34,642 bases of DNA, taken from NCBI GenBank assembly GCA_016781525.1, contig JADDQE010000158.1, forward strand, positions 1 through 34,642, written 5' to 3'. The notes under the pieces are model-generated. The model searched no databases and was not told the DNA's origin. It saw nothing but the letters and a program-made list of their open reading frames with translations. The first letter of the stretch is position 1; the number at the start of each line of letters is the position of its first letter. The position numbers and the translations under genes were made by a program. This document shows, piece by piece, positions 8,045-15,595 of this stretch. The stretch comes from a bacterium (GTDB lineage Bacteria > Chloroflexota > Chloroflexia > Chloroflexales > Kallotenuaceae).

Positions 8045-8289
8045 ATGCGGACCTTTCGGACCCTGCAGGTGTGGGTTAAGCTGCATCGGCTAACCCTGGG
8101 GTAGCAATCCAGAACTGAAACGATTTCTTCAAATTGCACTTGGATCGACGACTTGAAGATTATCTGCTACTGGCACACGATCTTTGCCTGCTCGATACAA
8201 CTACGTATGAGCTGCTGACAATGCAGGTCATTGAGGTCAAACGGATGCTGACAACGTTTGTTCAAGGCTTGAACGCGTACGGTCAGTAG
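8045..8289 (+). pseudogene. Decayed four-helix-bundle (S23/IVP-type) protein gene
   Basis: Three fragments of one family member lie in three frames. Frame a (8045-8104) has ATG with GGAG at 8033-8036 and reads MRTFRTLQVWVKLHRLTLG then TAG, the typical N-terminus of this family. Frame b (8100-8147) reads GSNPELKRFLQIALGS, the conserved start of the third helix. Frame c (about 8146-8289) reads LEDYLLLAHDLCLLD through EVKRMLTTFVQGLNAY and ends at TAG, the fourth helix. Roughly 35-40 residues that should join fragments a and b are missing, and a further 1-nt shift separates b from c. The family was first known from intervening sequences in 23S rRNA genes and also occurs as stand-alone genes of unknown role. 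The gene is dead here and is bracketed by inverted heptamer arrays. Confidence 0.85.
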
Positions 8290-8293
8290 CTCC

Positions 8294-8321
8294 AGAAACC
8301 TGAAGCCTGATACCTGAGACC
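8294..8321 (-). repeat. Right heptamer array, inverted (AGGTNTC unit)
   Basis: Four 7-mers read on the minus strand as AGGTCTC, AGGTATC, AGGCTTC, AGGTTTC (plus strand TGAGACC, TGATACC, TGAAGCC, AGAAACC, right to left). It is the inverted partner of the array at 7913-7947. It ends 5 nt before the start codon of VWA protein 2, so it occupies the place where a ribosome site would be expected. Confidence 0.75.
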
Positions 8322-8326
8322 TAGTT

Positions 8327-9589
8327 ATGCCTGGTGAAATTCAACTCCGTCAAACGCTGGCACGGCCCTATCTGCCGGCGGCGCAAACTCCGCAAGTCGC
8401 GTACGTCCTGATCGAGATTATTCCGACGCAGGTTACAGCAAACGTCCAGATGCCGGTCAATGTCGCCTTTGTGCTCGACCGTAGCGGCTCGATGCGGGGC
8501 AACAAGCTGCGTGCAATGCAGCACGCCGTGGGGTTGGCCCTTGATCGGCTAAACGACAACGACACCGTGTCGATTACGATCTTTAACCACGAGACCGCGG
8601 TGCTGGTGCCGACGACGCCCGCTAGCGAGCGTCGCCGGATTATGCGGCTGGTCGACGGGATTAAGGACGAGGGCGGCACCAAGATCAGCCGCGCCATGTA
8701 CGCTGGTCTGACAGAACTGGCGCGGGTACCGCGCGGTGGTCTTTCACGACTTGTGCTGCTGACCGACGGCGAGACCGACAAGGACGAGGCAGACTGTTTG
8801 GCATTGGCGGATCAAGCCGGTACTAATGGGGTTCCAATTACCGCCTTTGGCGTCGGTAACGAGTGGAATGACAAGCTTCTTACGGGTATTGCGCAGCGGA
8901 GCGGCGGGGAGGTCGAGCACCTCGTGCGTCCCGAGGAGATCGAGGATAATTTCCAGCAGGTGGTGCACCAGGCCCAGAGCGCAGTCTTCCAAAATACGAG
9001 CGCGACAGTGCGACTGGTCGGAGGCGTTACGCCGCGCGCTGCCTGGCAGGTGGTGCCGCTGATCAAGAACCTCGGCTACAAGCCGCTGGCGGATCGCGCC
9101 GTCGTGGTGCCGTTGGAGCAGCTAGAGAAGGATACGCGTCGGGTGCTGCTGCTGGAGCTGATGGTCGAGCCACGCGCTGCAGGGCAGTACCGGATCGGTC
9201 AGATCGAGGTTACCTACGACATCCCGCTGCTGAACATTCACGACGAGAAGGAGAAGGCCGACCTGGTGCTGACGATCACGACCGATCAAGCGCTAACACA
9301 GCAGCTCAATCCCCAGGTGATGAATATTGTCGAAAAGGTCACAGCCTTCAAGCTCCAGACGCGCGCGCTCGACGATATCGAGGCCGGGAACATCGCCGGC
9401 GCGACCCAGAAGCTGCAGGGCGCCGTGACCCGGCTGCTCAACAGCGGCGAGACCGAGCTGGCCCAGACCGTTCAGCGCGAGGCGAGCAACCTCCAACAGC
9501 AGGGCCAGCTGACCTCGGAGGGGGCTAAGACGATTCGCTTTGGTGCTCGTAAGACGGTGCGCTTGAGCGATCTGGATTTGCCAAAATAG
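8327..9589 (+). CDS. VWA-domain protein 2 (TerY/YfbK-like)
   Basis: A 420-residue paralogue of the preceding VWA gene with the same layout: VWA domain about 43-225, MIDAS residues Asp51, Ser53, Ser55 (DRSGSMR), Thr118 (GGTKIS) and Asp147 (LLTDGET), then a beta region containing NLGYKPLADR and an alpha-helical tail with VTAFKLQTRALDDIEAGN. The two are clearly a tandem duplication. There is no signal peptide. The usual ribosome site is lacking: the bases before the ATG are the inverted heptamer array of the element inserted between the paralogues. Expression may depend on read-through from upstream or on the weak GAGA at 8316-8319. A 15-bp hairpin just after the stop closes the cluster. The partner is probably the PP2C/pseudokinase protein, inferred from neighbourhood. 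Confidence 0.87.
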   Translation: MPGEIQLRQTLARPYLPAAQTPQVAYVLIEIIPTQVTANVQMPVNVAFVLDRSGSMRGNKLRAMQHAVGLALDRLNDNDTVSITIFNHETAVLVPTTPASERRRIMRLVDGIKDEGGTKISRAMYAGLTELARVPRGGLSRLVLLTDGETDKDEADCLALADQAGTNGVPITAFGVGNEWNDKLLTGIAQRSGGEVEHLVRPEEIEDNFQQVVHQAQSAVFQNTSATVRLVGGVTPRAAWQVVPLIKNLGYKPLADRAVVVPLEQLEKDTRRVLLLELMVEPRAAGQYRIGQIEVTYDIPLLNIHDEKEKADLVLTITTDQALTQQLNPQVMNIVEKVTAFKLQTRALDDIEAGNIAGATQKLQGAVTRLLNSGETELAQTVQREASNLQQQGQLTSEGAKTIRFGARKTVRLSDLDLPK

Positions 9590-9599
9590 CCTTGGCTAC

Positions 9600-9643
9600 G
9601 ACAAGCAGCTGGCCCTTCCTGGTGGGACGGCCAGCTGCTTGTC
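9600..9643. terminator. Long hairpin terminator after the VWA cluster
   Basis: A perfect 15-bp stem, GACAAGCAGCTGGCC (9600-9614) with GGCCAGCTGCTTGTC (9629-9643), and a 14-nt loop. It lies between convergent genes (VWA 2 plus, lipoprotein minus) and probably works for both; the T-tract is weak (GATTTGG). Confidence 0.7.
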
Positions 9644-9698
9644 GATTTGGCCGAAGGTATCTGTGGTGTGCCTGGAGCCCTCCGCACGATTAAACGTG

Positions 9699-10391
9699 CT
9701 AGGGCTGTTGCTTGAGCTGCAGCGTCGTCAAAATTTGATCGAAGATCGGGCGGTAGGTCGGTTGCTGCCCAGCCGCGGTGGTGAGAGTCACCACCGCCAT
9801 GTTTTTATCGTGTAACAGCAGGTACTGTTCAAGCGCAAGCTTCAACGGTTCGCCGGCCGAATCGGTAATCTGTAATGTCGACCGCAGCCGGGTTGCCGTG
9901 ACTCCGCCCAGCAGTATTGTGTCTCGTGTGACATCGCTAAATCCCGCTGTCGCTCGCAGCTCCTGCTCGTTGACATCGCTCACCGCTGCTAACGTCGGCG
10001 CTTGGGCAAATGTTTGCTGTCCAATCCGCAGGTTGGCCGGAAATCCGGAAGGATCGGCACGCTCCGCAGCAACATCGTAGGCGATGAGCTGGACCTGGCC
10101 GGAGTTGAGGGCCACACGTCCCTGCTCTAGCAGGCTTTTGAGCTGCGGATTCCGGGTGGACATCTCGGCAACCGCATCGCCCACATCGAGGTCGTCAGCA
10201 GAGGTTGTTACCCACTCGGGCGGGAGCGCTAACGAGAGCCTGGGCAGGTCTATACGCTGCCAATCCGCTGGCAGGGGTGCTGCCACGATTGTCGCCGTGG
10301 GTGTAGGAGTGCTGCTCCCGCAGCCTACGAGCAGCATTAGCAGGAGCATGGCCTGGACGAAGTCTACGCGGCGTCTCTGGTCCTTGTTCAT
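9699..10391 (-). CDS. Hypothetical lipoprotein
   Basis: A 230-residue lipoprotein. Basic residues and a hydrophobic core (MLLLMLLVGC) end in a lipobox, with Cys24 as the predicted lipidated residue, followed by a Ser/Thr/Pro linker (GSSTPTPTATI). The rest (about 40-230) is a mixed alpha/beta domain beginning with WQRIDLPRLSLALPPEWVT, a pattern like the PsbP/DcrB type of fold seen in many small bacterial lipoproteins; I cannot name a specific family. AAGGA sits about 9 nt before the ATG. It is transcribed alone, converging on the VWA 2 terminator. Function unknown. Confidence 0.72.
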   Translation of the reverse strand: MNKDQRRRVDFVQAMLLLMLLVGCGSSTPTPTATIVAAPLPADWQRIDLPRLSLALPPEWVTTSADDLDVGDAVAEMSTRNPQLKSLLEQGRVALNSGQVQLIAYDVAAERADPSGFPANLRIGQQTFAQAPTLAAVSDVNEQELRATAGFSDVTRDTILLGGVTATRLRSTLQITDSAGEPLKLALEQYLLLHDKNMAVVTLTTAAGQQPTYRPIFDQILTTLQLKQQP

Positions 10392-10643
10392 TCATACAGT
10401 CCTTTTCAAACATATTCCTCCCGAACGCGCGCCAGGATACCACAGCCACCAGCCGGCCTGTCCTAGACCTTACCGCCGAGATCGGCTACAGCCGATGTGG
10501 ACTGCCGGCCGTAGCCGACATGTTCGATGTGACATAAATTAGAACAACGTTTGCGCTTTAATGCCTGAGCAGATACCTATCGCCGTCTGTATGATGGTAC
10601 TGGGCAGCCCTGCCGGCGCGAAGAGCTGTCAGAGGAGGTTCTT

Positions 10644-11138
10644 ATGGCCGCCGATCCATCACTTGATATGGCAATCCAGGCGCTGCGCCACGGCGATCGT
10701 GACGCCGCAAGGGAAGCATTGCTTCAACTTACTGCCGCTCAGCCCTCAGTTTCCGATGTTTGGCTCTGGCTGGCAGCCGCCAGTGTTGCCCCTGACGAGA
10801 AACGAATGTATCTGCGTCAGGCTCTCGAACTTGCTCCAAAAGATCGCCGCGTCGTGGCGGCGCTGGGGAAGCTGGGCGAGACCGTCGGGGTCCCCGAGGC
10901 CCCTACAGCCACCTCTGCACCTGCGGCTATTCCAGCTGCGGCCGCTCAATCAGCTAGCACCTCTCCTGTTTTGGCGTCACCCGCAGCCGTGCTTGAAGCC
11001 CCACTCGTGACGAGCCCGCTTGCAGTAGCACGTTTCTCTGCGACTGGCGTGCAGGCTCCGCGCATGGTCCCTTGGCGGTTGATCATACTTGTTGGTGTGC
11101 TGGTGCTGTTGATCCCGCTTGGGATCTTGCTCGTCTAG
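10644..11138 (+). CDS. TPR-like protein with C-terminal membrane anchor
   Basis: A 164-residue protein. Residues 3-85 form two to three TPR-like helical pairs (MAIQALRHGDRDAAREALLQL; DVWLWLAAASVAPDEKRMY; LRQALELAPKDRRVVAAL). An Ala/Pro/Ser linker of about 55 residues follows, then one membrane segment at the very C-terminus (WRLIILVGVLVLLIPLGILL, about 144-163). It would be tail-anchored with the TPR in the cytoplasm and probably scaffolds other proteins. The start is set by a strong AGGAGG (10633-10638) 5 nt before the ATG. No family name can be given. A hairpin terminator follows directly. Confidence 0.75.
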   Translation: MAADPSLDMAIQALRHGDRDAAREALLQLTAAQPSVSDVWLWLAAASVAPDEKRMYLRQALELAPKDRRVVAALGKLGETVGVPEAPTATSAPAAIPAAAAQSASTSPVLASPAAVLEAPLVTSPLAVARFSATGVQAPRMVPWRLIILVGVLVLLIPLGILLV

Positions 11139-11159
11139 CCATCATCCCTTTTCGCCTCC

Positions 11160-11186
11160 GCACGCCAGCTCTGCCAGCTGGCGTGC
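11160..11186 (+). terminator. Hairpin terminator after the TPR gene
   Basis: GCACGCCAGCT (11160-11170) pairs with AGCTGGCGTGC (11176-11186), an 11-bp perfect stem with a 5-nt loop. There is no clear T-tract after it. Confidence 0.6.
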
Positions 11187-11324
11187 GATCGTTGGTACGG
11201 CAACAGCTCCCATCTAAATGATGCTATCATAGCCACAACCACCCGGGTGCGCAGGCTCCAGCATGTCTGGTTCCACTGCGTGCTCTGAGGGCCGAGAAGC
11301 TATGGGTATAGCGAGGGAGTAAAT

Positions 11325-12476
11325 ATGTACGGACGCAAGCTCGATCCTCAGCCCCTCGGAGCAGCCACCACGGTGCGCGAGCTCGTCGATGGGCACTTTT
11401 TTGCATACAACGCCGCGCGCCTACGTGAGGCGTGCCAGCTACTGGCGAAACGTATTCTTGCCGCCGATACAACTGTTGGCGTCACCCTCTCGGGCGCGCT
11501 CACGCCGACTGGATTGGGATACTCGTCGCTCGTGCCGCTGATCGAAGCGGGCCATATTGACTGGATCGTCTCCACGGGCGCCAATCTGTATCATGACATT
11601 CATCGTTCGCTCGGCTTTGAGCTCTTTGGCACCTCGCCGAACGTTAACGACCTCGATCTACGCGAGCGGAACATCATCCGCATCTACGACATTCTCTTTG
11701 ACCAAGACGTGCTGCTAAAATCAGATGCGTTTCTACGGCGTGTGCTTCAGGCTCCAGAGTTTCAGCGCACCATGAGCACAGCGGAGCTGCACTATAACCT
11801 TGGTAAGTACGTTCGCGAGCGTGAAAAAATGCTAGGGACAACCTATCACTCCGTCTTGGGCGCAGCGTATGAGGTGGGCGTGCCCATCTACACCTCATCG
11901 CCGGGCGACTCGACCATCGGCATGAATATCGCGGCGATGCGCCTGTCTGGGTCGGAACTACGCTTCGACGTCGAGGCAGATGTTAACGAGACCACCGCGA
12001 TCGTGCATGGCGCAAAGAGCCGCGGCGGGCAGTCGGCGGTGGTTATCTTTGGTGGAGGATCGCCCAAGAACTTTATCCTGCAGACGGAGCCGCAGATTCA
12101 AGAGATCATGGGCATTCCGGAAAAGGGCCACGACTACTTTGTCCAGTTCACGGACGCGCGGGTTGATACCGGTGGGCTGTCGGGCGCGACGCCCAGCGAG
12201 GCAATGACCTGGGGTAAAGTTGATCCGGAGCAGCTGCCGGACACTGTCGTCTGCTACACAGACTCGACCATTGCAATGCCGCTGTTGGCGGCGTATATCC
12301 TTGACGTTTGCTCGCCGCGCCCGCTCAAGCGGCTGTACGATCGCCGTGCCGAGCTTTTGAGCGGCCTCAAGGCTGCCTACGATCAACACGCACCGGTCGA
12401 TGCGGTCGCGGATCTGCCCGCCGAGGGCACTGGCGGCACCGCAGTTGGTCGCTCCCACCCGCATCCCGAAGGTTAG
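11325..12476 (+). CDS. Deoxyhypusine-synthase-like protein (bacterial DHS family)
   Basis: A 383-residue NAD-dependent enzyme of the deoxyhypusine synthase fold. Family landmarks include [12 protein letters not shown] (54-65), [15 protein letters not shown] (81-95), [11 protein letters not shown] (191-201), the glycine loop [10 protein letters not shown] (242-251) and [16 protein letters not shown] (286-301), which holds the essential lysine at position 298. The KHHI motif of eukaryotic enzymes is KNFI here, as in the bacterial branch. Bacteria lack eIF5A, so the product is more likely a polyamine or derivative than hypusine; homospermidine-type transfer of an aminobutyl group is known chemistry for this fold. 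The ureohydrolase gene just downstream supports a polyamine or agmatine link. The start is supported by GAGGGAG at 11312-11318. The C-terminal 25 residues are low complexity. Confidence 0.87.
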   Translation: MYGRKLDPQPLGAATTVRELVDGHFFAYNAARLREACQLLAKRILAADTTVGVTLSGALTPTGLGYSSLVPLIEAGHIDWIVSTGANLYHDIHRSLGFELFGTSPNVNDLDLRERNIIRIYDILFDQDVLLKSDAFLRRVLQAPEFQRTMSTAELHYNLGKYVREREKMLGTTYHSVLGAAYEVGVPIYTSSPGDSTIGMNIAAMRLSGSELRFDVEADVNETTAIVHGAKSRGGQSAVVIFGGGSPKNFILQTEPQIQEIMGIPEKGHDYFVQFTDARVDTGGLSGATPSEAMTWGKVDPEQLPDTVVCYTDSTIAMPLLAAYILDVCSPRPLKRLYDRRAELLSGLKAAYDQHAPVDAVADLPAEGTGGTAVGRSHPHPEG

Positions 12477-12512
12477 GCTCGTAATGGCCTATGAGCGAGG
12501 CGCTGAAGACGG

Positions 12513-12539
12513 GGAGCAACGGCGTTACTCCGTTGCTCC
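12513..12539. terminator. Bidirectional terminator overlapping a stop codon
   Basis: GGAGCAACGG (12513-12522) pairs with CCGTTGCTCC (12530-12539), loop CGTTACT. The loop contains the TAA stop (12527-12525) of the minus-strand coiled-coil gene. It also lies 37 bp after the DHS-like gene, so it serves the convergent pair. Confidence 0.65.
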
Positions 12540-12755
12540 GAGGCCTTCACTTGCCGGCCTCAGATGCAGCTGGCGCTCGAGGTCTTGAATACGGGCGCGC
12601 ATTTCCACGGGATTCATGGGGTTGCCATCTCGATTGGTCGGCTGCTCGCCCTCGGGCAGCGACTCGCCGGCTTCCAGTGTCTCAAGCGCCTTTTGCAGTC
12701 GCCGGCGCTCCGCAAGCATTGCCTGCCGATAGACGCGCTTTTTATCCTGAGGCAT
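12525..12755 (-). CDS. Small coiled-coil protein
   Basis: A 76-residue, highly charged, probably soluble protein. Two helical stretches (KKRVYRQAMLAERRRLQKAL and PVEMRARIQDLERQLHL) are separated by a short polar turn with TNRDGNPMNP, suggesting a helical hairpin. I do not recognise a family. The frame is supported by AAGGAGT 8 nt before the ATG and by a terminator at its end. It is convergent with the DHS-like gene and divergent from the ureohydrolase gene, so it is probably regulated separately from both. Confidence 0.65.
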   Translation of the reverse strand: MPQDKKRVYRQAMLAERRRLQKALETLEAGESLPEGEQPTNRDGNPMNPVEMRARIQDLERQLHLRPASEGLGATE

Positions 12756-12879
12756 TGATGTACTCCTTGCTTGGTCGTCAGTATATCATTCATCGCGGTC
12801 GATCTGCGAATAACGCCAGTACGAGGACAGATTCGGGCTTGTGCTCGGCTGGTTATCTTTACGTTGTGAGGACGAATCG

Positions 12880-13779
12880 ATGTCATACGAATTTTTGCCG
12901 CCGCTGAACTTTCTGGGTCTCGCCGAAGAGTACAGCAGCCTCGAGCGCAGCCGAGTGGTGGTTCTGCCTGTACCATATGAGCTAACCACGAGCTATGGCC
13001 AGGGAACTCGTAACGGGCCGCGCTCGCTGCTTGTGGCATCGCAGCAGGTGGAGCTGTACGACCGTGAGTTTGGCGGCGAGCCCGGGCTCGACTATGGCGT
13101 ACACACGTTGCCGCAGCTGGCGCCGAACTATCGCGACCCGGTCACGGCCCATGCAGAGATCGCCGCAGCGGTGGCGGCCTATGCTCCCGACAAGCTGCTT
13201 TGCGTGATCGGGGGCGAGCACTCGATCAGCGGCTCCGTCGCGCGGGGACTGCATGAGGCGTACGGCGATTTTGTGACCGTGCAGCTGGACGCTCACGCCG
13301 ATCTCCGCGATGAGTACGAGGGAACGCCCTACTCGCACGCGTCGGCGATGCGGCGCGTCATCGACAACGGCGGCGGCCCCGTGCTCCAGCTTGGGATTCG
13401 CTCGCTCAGCGTAGACGAAGCCGAGTATATCCATACCCAGCCGGACAACGTGCAGACCTATTTTGCCGAAGACGTGCATGCGGGTAAGCACATCGCGCCC
13501 CTGGCCGACTTCGTCCGCGGCAAGCAGGTCTTCTTAACGATCGACATCGACTGTTTCGACGCCGCGCTGATGCCGGCAACCGGTACACCCGAGCCAGATG
13601 GCATGACCTGGAACGAGGTGCTCGAGGCGGTTCGAATCGTGGCGCGTGCTGCCGGCCGTGTCTTGGCCTTCGACGTGATGGAGCTTGCGCCGATCGCAGG
13701 GATGCAGGCGCCCGACTATCTCGCCGCCAAGTTGACCTACAAAGTTATGAATATCCTGCTCGCGAAGGGTCGTGTATGA
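12880..13779 (+). CDS. Ureohydrolase (agmatinase/arginase family)
   Basis: A 299-residue binuclear manganese hydrolase that cleaves urea from a guanidino compound. All metal ligands are visible: GGEHS (His114), LDAHADLRDEYEG (Asp137, His139, Asp141) and TIDIDCFD (Asp222, Asp224). SHASAMRR (152-159) and ELAP follow the agmatinase pattern better than the arginase one. I chose the ATG at 12880 (GAGG at 12868-12871) over a GTG at 12841. Its neighbour DHS-like gene suggests that the substrate is agmatine or an aminoalkyl-agmatine on the way to a polyamine; that is inference. The stop codon overlaps the next gene's start (ATGA at 13776-13779), so it is co-translated with the HAD phosphatase. Confidence 0.88.
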   Translation: MSYEFLPPLNFLGLAEEYSSLERSRVVVLPVPYELTTSYGQGTRNGPRSLLVASQQVELYDREFGGEPGLDYGVHTLPQLAPNYRDPVTAHAEIAAAVAAYAPDKLLCVIGGEHSISGSVARGLHEAYGDFVTVQLDAHADLRDEYEGTPYSHASAMRRVIDNGGGPVLQLGIRSLSVDEAEYIHTQPDNVQTYFAEDVHAGKHIAPLADFVRGKQVFLTIDIDCFDAALMPATGTPEPDGMTWNEVLEAVRIVARAAGRVLAFDVMELAPIAGMQAPDYLAAKLTYKVMNILLAKGRV

Positions 13780-14456
13780 CAATTGAGGCGCTCATTTTCG
13801 ATTTCGACGGGCTGATCTTAGATACCGAGCTCCCTGCATTCGAGTCATGGCGCCGAATCTTCCGGACGCATGGCGTCGACCTCGAGCTCGCGCTCTGGCA
13901 GGCCAATATTGGGGCTGTCAATCTGTTCGATACACTGGCGCACTTGGAAGGCTTGATTGGTCGAACAATTGACCGGGCGGCGGTGTTGGAACAACGGCAA
14001 GCCCAAAAAGACGCGCTATGCGCCGATTTGGCGGTACTGCCAGGGGTACGGGAGCTACTGGAGGCAGCCACGGATGCGGGTCTACCGCTTGGCCTCGCCT
14101 CAGCGAGTGAACGGTCCTGGATCGAGCACTGGCTGCAGCAGCATGACATCGCGCGTTACTTCCGATGCGTGCGTACGCGCGATGATGTCGCGGCCCCGAA
14201 ACCAGCCCCCGATCTTTATCTAAGCGCCGCTGAATGCCTGGGTGTGCACCCCGAACGCTGCCTTGCCCTAGAAGATTCGCCTAATGGGTTGCGCGCCGCC
14301 TTGGCGGCGGGCATGCGCTGTGTCGTCATCCCGAGTGGCATCACAGCCGATCTGGCGTTTCCGGGCGCGACATTACGCCTCACTTCGCTCGCTGATGCAA
14401 CACTCCCAGAGCTCTTGGAACGAGTTGCGGTCGCTCCTGAGGACTTGCGAAGCTAA
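13776..14456 (+). CDS. HAD-superfamily phosphatase (beta-phosphoglucomutase-like)
   Basis: A 226-residue HAD hydrolase of subfamily I with a helical cap. Motif I is FDFDG (nucleophile Asp9, acid Asp11), motif II is the LASAS stretch near 106-110, motif III is APKPAPDLYL, and motif IV is ALEDSPNGLRAA. These are typical of the beta-phosphoglucomutase/phosphoglycolate/sugar-phosphatase group, whose exact substrate cannot be read from sequence. Its ATG overlaps the ureohydrolase stop by four bases, implying coupled translation. The link to polyamine metabolism may be only organisational. Confidence 0.87.
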   Translation: MTIEALIFDFDGLILDTELPAFESWRRIFRTHGVDLELALWQANIGAVNLFDTLAHLEGLIGRTIDRAAVLEQRQAQKDALCADLAVLPGVRELLEAATDAGLPLGLASASERSWIEHWLQQHDIARYFRCVRTRDDVAAPKPAPDLYLSAAECLGVHPERCLALEDSPNGLRAALAAGMRCVVIPSGITADLAFPGATLRLTSLADATLPELLERVAVAPEDLRS

Positions 14457-14522
14457 CCCTTGAGCAGCCCCTGGCATCGTGATTGCTCTCTCCATAGACA
14501 GCCTACAAGGAGGGGCTGAGCT

Positions 14523-15119
14523 ATGCTGACGAGCAATACACCGGTTGTGCTTGTCGTTGAAGACGATCCTCCTGTGCGTGGGCTTCTAAGCGACGTACTG
14601 GCGGACGAGGGATATCAGGTCGTCGCCGTGCATGATGGTCAGGCCGCGCTCAAGGTGATCGAGTCACTGAGGGTTGATCTGGTCACGCTGGACCTCGACT
14701 TACCGGGGCTTTCTGGGAGTGAGCTCCTTGAGGTGCTGCGTAAGCGGAAAGCCAAGCTTCCGCCAGTGGTCGTGGTAACCAGCACAAAGCCAATCCAGCG
14801 GCACATCAAGCAGATGGCGCAGTCGGTGATTACCAAGCCCTTCGATATCGACGAGCTGTTGTTTGCGGTGCTTGATCTCTTACCAGGCCGAATGCCACGC
14901 GCGGAAGCGAAAGTACATCAGATGGCAGCGCGCGAGGCTGCGGAGGAGCTATCGACGACAAGCCCAAATGGACCCGCGACGAGGGGCGACGCTAGTCTAG
15001 CTCGCGCGGCGGGTGAGACGGTGGAGGCGACGCCAGAGCCCGGTCGTCCACGCTCACCGCGTAGATCGCAAGCAGATCGCGACGGTGCAGATAATGGTCA
15101 GCCACCGACAGCGCGCTGA
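14523..15119 (+). CDS. Response regulator receiver protein with disordered tail
   Basis: A 198-residue protein. The receiver domain covers about 7-120, with the acidic pair Asp14/Asp15 (VVEDDPPV), the phosphoacceptor Asp57 (VTLDLDLPGLSG), Thr86 (VVVTSTKP) and Lys105 (ITKPFD). After it come about 75 residues rich in Ala, Pro, Arg and Thr with no output domain, so it may act through protein contacts. No histidine kinase lies nearby. AAGGAGG at 14507-14513 supports the start. A gap of 66 bp follows the HAD gene; transcription could continue from it, since I see no terminator between. Confidence 0.85.
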   Translation: MLTSNTPVVLVVEDDPPVRGLLSDVLADEGYQVVAVHDGQAALKVIESLRVDLVTLDLDLPGLSGSELLEVLRKRKAKLPPVVVVTSTKPIQRHIKQMAQSVITKPFDIDELLFAVLDLLPGRMPRAEAKVHQMAAREAAEELSTTSPNGPATRGDASLARAAGETVEATPEPGRPRSPRRSQADRDGADNGQPPTAR

Positions 15120-15142
15120 GAGGATGGCGTAGGCTATAAGCG

Positions 15143-15547
15143 ATGGCTGAATTTATGTCGGTGACACTCCCGCTTCCGCCGGGAGTCAATAATCAATATG
15201 CCACCGTCAATGGGCGGCGGGTGCTTAGCCCAGCCGCCCGTCGTTGGAAGCAGGAAGCCCAAAAAATTCTGGGGCGGCTTGAACCTACGGCCAGTTTTCT
15301 CGCGACTGCCCGTGCCGGTTATCTCTCGCTGTTTATCGATTTCTACTTTGAAACTCCGTTGCGCCGCGACCTGGATGGTGGGCTTAAGATCGCGCAGGAC
15401 GTGATCTGCCAGTCGCTGGGTGTCGACGATCGGCGGGTCGTTGACATTCACTTGGTCAAACGGATTGATCCGCTGCACCCACGGATCGAAGTTGAGCTGG
15501 AAGCGTTGGAAACCTGGGCTTTTGACGCGGAGCATCGAGTTTTATAG
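15143..15547 (+). CDS. RusA-type Holliday junction resolvase-like endonuclease
   Basis: A 134-residue protein of the RusA family. It has the N-terminal LPLPPGVNNQYATVNGRR signature and the catalytic block RRDLDGGLKIAQD (Asp76, Asp78, Lys82), then GVDDRRVVDIHLVK (Asp95). These match the acidic residues and lysine used by RusA to cut Holliday junctions with magnesium. RusA genes are usually carried by prophages; here it sits alone among housekeeping genes, with no phage gene in the window. Met5 is an alternative start. It begins 23 bp after the response regulator. I do not see the neighbouring ruv genes, so it could provide general recombination function. Confidence 0.8.
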   Translation: MAEFMSVTLPLPPGVNNQYATVNGRRVLSPAARRWKQEAQKILGRLEPTASFLATARAGYLSLFIDFYFETPLRRDLDGGLKIAQDVICQSLGVDDRRVVDIHLVKRIDPLHPRIEVELEALETWAFDAEHRVL

Positions 15548-15595
15548 GTAATCATCAGGTGCAAACTCGAAGGATGGTTGGTACAATTGACGCAT

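Noticed and set aside
7913-8321. Heptamer arrays as a CRISPR
   Set aside because: The 7-bp units are directly abutting, too short, and lack spacers; no cas gene is present.
11325-12476. Canonical hypusine modification of eIF5A
   Set aside because: Bacteria lack eIF5A and the motif set follows the bacterial branch; polyamine chemistry is the better guess.
13625-13645. tRNA T-loop-like GGTTCGAATCG
   Set aside because: It lies inside the ureohydrolase coding frame and no acceptor or anticodon stem can be folded around it.
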